The position numbers and the translations under genes were made by a program. Shown in pieces: positions 5,133 through 7,316 of a stretch of 7,316 nucleotides of DNA (position 1 is its first letter; each line of letters opens with the position of its first letter). The DNA comes from Ruminococcaceae bacterium UBA4306 (GTDB lineage Bacteria > Bacillota > Clostridia > Oscillospirales > Acutalibacteraceae). Below the pieces are notes generated by a model. The model saw nothing but the letters and a program-made list of their open reading frames with translations, was not told where the DNA came from and made no database searches. The stretch is from the NCBI GenBank assembly GCA_002394725.1, contig DGUQ01000126.1, positions 5,569-12,884 of the forward strand. Reading direction: 5' to 3'.

Positions 5133-7316
5133 ATGCTGCAAATCAAAGGCATACGAAAAATCTATAAAACAGGGAATCTGGTGCAGGAGGCACTCAAGGG
5201 CGTCTCCCTGAGCCTGCGCGATAATGAATTCGTCGCGATCCTCGGACAGAGCGGCTCCGGCAAGACGACCATGCTGAATATCATCGGCGGTCTCGACCGC
5301 TATGACGAGGGCGATCTGATCATCAACGGCGTCAGCACCAAACGCTATACCGACCGCGACTGGGACTCCTACCGCAACCATACCGTCGGCTTTGTCTTTC
5401 AAAGCTATAACCTCATCCCCCACCAAACGGTGCTCAAAAATGTTGAGCTGGCGCTGACCATCAGCGGCATCAGCGCGAGTGAGCGTACCCAACGCGCGAC
5501 GGAAGCACTCAAGGAGGTAGGGTTGGAGGAACACATCCACAAAAAGCCCTCTCAGCTATCGGGCGGTCAGATGCAGCGCGTCGCGATCGCGCGTGCGCTG
5601 GTCAACGATCCCGATATCCTGCTCGCCGATGAGCCTACCGGCGCGCTGGACAGCGACACCAGCATCCAGGTCATGGATCTGCTGAAAAAGGTTGCCGAGG
5701 ACAGGCTGGTCGTGATGGTCACCCACAATCCCGAGCTTGCCGATCGATACGCGACGCGCATCGTCACACTCAAGGACGGCGAGATCACCTCTGACTCTGA
5801 TCCCTACACCCCCGAACAGGGCGACACGGTGCATAAGAATCTGGGCAAATCCTCCATGTCGCTGCTGACCTCGCTGCAACTATCCTTTAATAACCTTTGG
5901 ACAAAGAAGGCGCGCACGATCTTAGTCGCGTTTGCCGGCTCCATCGGCATCATCGGTATCGCGATGATCCTCGCGATGTCCAACGGCGCGAATGAATATA
6001 TCCGCAGCGTGGAGGAGAACAGCCTGCAGGATTATCCGCTGCAGATCACCGATACCAGCTTCAACCTGACGTCGATGTACGCCGACTCGATGGCTTCTGC
6101 CAACAGCAATAACGCCTCTACCGAGGACGAAAAAGCTGTCGAGGAATGGAGCGTTGTCACCAATATGTTCTCAGGCATGAACAAAAACGACCTGCGTTCT
6201 CTCAAAGCGTATTTCGAAAGCGACGACTGCGACATCTACGACCATGTCCAGTCGCTCCAGTATAACTATAACATCGTACCGCGCATCTATAAAGAGGTCG
6301 ATCAGAACAATTACCGTCAGGTCAACCCCAATACCAGCTTTTCCCCTCTGGGTTTTTCCGGCACGGAAAACAGCTCGAACGGTCTTTTGTCCACCTTTAC
6401 CAGCACCGACAGCTTCTTTCAGCTGTCCTCAGATGATGAGTTGCTTCACAACGGGTTCGATCTGAAAGCCGGTAAATGGCCGGAGAACTACAACGAATGT
6501 GTGGTGGCGCTCTCTTCCAACGGCAGAATCAGCGATTTAACGCTGTATACGATGGGGCTGAAGGATCCCGAAGAGCTTGATAACATGATCAGCAAGTTCA
6601 GCGAGGGCAAAGCAGTCGACAGCTTCTCTGATTCGGGACACTACAGCTATGACGACTTGCTCGGCATCGAATTCAGGACAGTCTCTGTCGCGGATTTTTA
6701 TACCTACGACAAAAGCTATAAGGTTTGGACGGACCACAGCTCCGACAAAAGCTATGTCAAAAAAATCATCAGCGAAAAGAGCGAACCGCTGAAGATCGTC
6801 GGCGTGATCCAGCCGAACGGCAGCACCTCCACGCCGCAGATCACGATCGGCATCGGCTATCACTCCTCCCTGACCACACATATCATCGACCTCGCCAAGG
6901 ATTCGCAGGTCGTCAAGGATCAGCTGAAGAGTCCCGATACCGATGTATTCACGGGCAAGGGTTTTGACGATGCCTCAAATGAGAGCAACATGGATTTCAG
7001 CTCTCTGTTCTCGGTCGATAAGGACGCGATCGACAAAGCGTTCGGCATGGGCGATACCGCAGGCCTTGACCTGTCCGGCTTTGACCTGTCCGGCATGGAT
7101 CTGAGCGGTATCGATTTTTCCGATATCGATATGAGCTCCGCCGTATCGCCGAGCGACTTTAGCTCCATGATGCCCGAGCTGAGTGAATCGGATATCGAGG
7201 AGCTGCTCAGCGGTGTCAAGTTCACGATGACCTCCGACACGATGAAATCGCTGTTTGAAAAGCTGCTCAGCGGTTATCAAAAATATGCGGTGTCCGATCC
7301 TCGGGCGGATCTCTCC
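5133..7316 (+). CDS. ABC transporter, fused ATPase-permease, MacB/BceAB-like (C-terminus outside window)
   Basis: The frame is open from the ATG at 5133 (AAAGGAG 6 nt upstream) to the right edge, giving 728 residues. The N-terminal ATPase is complete and intact: Walker A GQSGSGKTT (38-46), Q-loop Q90 in FVFQSYNLIP, signature LSGGQ (142-146), Walker B ILLADEPTGALD (162-173) and switch histidine H198. This belongs to the LolD/MacB/SalX class. After a linker, LQLSFNNLWTKKARTIL (248-264) leads into the first membrane helix (about 261-283), as in MacB-type permeases. Residues 286-728 are one large extracytoplasmic domain, still unfinished at the edge. The remaining helices must lie beyond the window. 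Relatives export peptides or lipoproteins, or act as sensors and pumps against cell-wall-active peptides; the substrate here is unknown. No histidine kinase or regulator is seen beside it. Residues 645-669 hold DLSG-type five-residue repeats. Confidence 0.93.
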   Translation, partial: MLQIKGIRKIYKTGNLVQEALKGVSLSLRDNEFVAILGQSGSGKTTMLNIIGGLDRYDEGDLIINGVSTKRYTDRDWDSYRNHTVGFVFQSYNLIPHQTVLKNVELALTISGISASERTQRATEALKEVGLEEHIHKKPSQLSGGQMQRVAIARALVNDPDILLADEPTGALDSDTSIQVMDLLKKVAEDRLVVMVTHNPELADRYATRIVTLKDGEITSDSDPYTPEQGDTVHKNLGKSSMSLLTSLQLSFNNLWTKKARTILVAFAGSIGIIGIAMILAMSNGANEYIRSVEENSLQDYPLQITDTSFNLTSMYADSMASANSNNASTEDEKAVEEWSVVTNMFSGMNKNDLRSLKAYFESDDCDIYDHVQSLQYNYNIVPRIYKEVDQNNYRQVNPNTSFSPLGFSGTENSSNGLLSTFTSTDSFFQLSSDDELLHNGFDLKAGKWPENYNECVVALSSNGRISDLTLYTMGLKDPEELDNMISKFSEGKAVDSFSDSGHYSYDDLLGIEFRTVSVADFYTYDKSYKVWTDHSSDKSYVKKIISEKSEPLKIVGVIQPNGSTSTPQITIGIGYHSSLTTHIIDLAKDSQVVKDQLKSPDTDVFTGKGFDDASNESNMDFSSLFSVDKDAIDKAFGMGDTAGLDLSGFDLSGMDLSGIDFSDIDMSSAVSPSDFSSMMPELSESDIEELLSGVKFTMTSDTMKSLFEKLLSGYQKYAVSDPRADLS
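7065..7139 (+). repeat. In-frame DLSG-type pentad repeat inside the ABC transporter
   Basis: Residues 645-669 of the transporter read as five consecutive five-residue units: LDLSG, FDLSG, MDLSG, IDFSD, IDMSS. The DNA units (15 bp, with core GACCTGTCCGGC) are nearly identical in the first two copies and more diverged later. The spacing recalls pentapeptide-repeat (A[D/N]Lxx) strands, but five units are too few for a full right-handed beta-helix, and the residue before D is a bulky hydrophobic rather than Ala. Confidence 0.75.

Overview
The window looks like a piece of chromosome from a gut or rumen Clostridia bacterium of the Oscillospirales/Ruminococcaceae type. This rests on three things: a secreted protein with a CBM26-like starch-binding region and a Thr-Glu-Ala-Pro linker, a membrane-anchored VanW-family protein, and Clostridia-style AAGGAG ribosome binding sites with A+T-rich intergenic promoters against G+C-richer genes. 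The assignment is inference; no rRNA or other marker gene is present.

Layout. Bases 1-941 (minus strand) hold the first 313 residues of a secreted starch-binding-like protein, cut at the left edge inside its TEAP-repeat linker. It has a good sigma-A type promoter and a 9+9 bp dyad just upstream of it. Bases 942-1624 are non-coding and rich in repeats: a 197-bp MITE-like element with 48-nt imperfect inverted ends (1211-1407), a cluster of small palindromes (1444-1572), and the terminator of the next gene. Bases 1625-3337 (minus strand) encode a 570-residue VanW-family protein with a cytoplasmic head, a run of eight lysines, one membrane segment, a long extracytoplasmic region and a low-complexity tail. 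Bases 3338-3633 are a divergent intergenic region with a near-consensus promoter for the rightward gene, whose leader carries a 9-bp hairpin. Bases 3634-4902 (plus strand) encode a 422-residue GT28 glycosyltransferase of the MGDG synthase/UgtP type, closed by a strong intrinsic terminator. Bases 5133-7316 (plus strand) encode the first 728 residues of an ABC transporter with fused ATPase and permease (MacB/BceAB-like), cut at the right edge inside a very large extracytoplasmic domain.

How the genes relate. Each gene appears to be its own transcription unit: both gaps between convergent or tandem neighbours contain terminators or promoters, so this is not one operon. Three of the four products work at the cell envelope (VanW protein, glycolipid synthase, ABC exporter) and the fourth is secreted. 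I see no phage genes, tRNA or rRNA, CRISPR array, complete insertion sequence or defence system. The features most worth a second look are the repeat-rich intergenic region, the extra segment in the glycosyltransferase, the DLSG-type pentad repeats in the ABC transporter, and the dyads next to two promoters.
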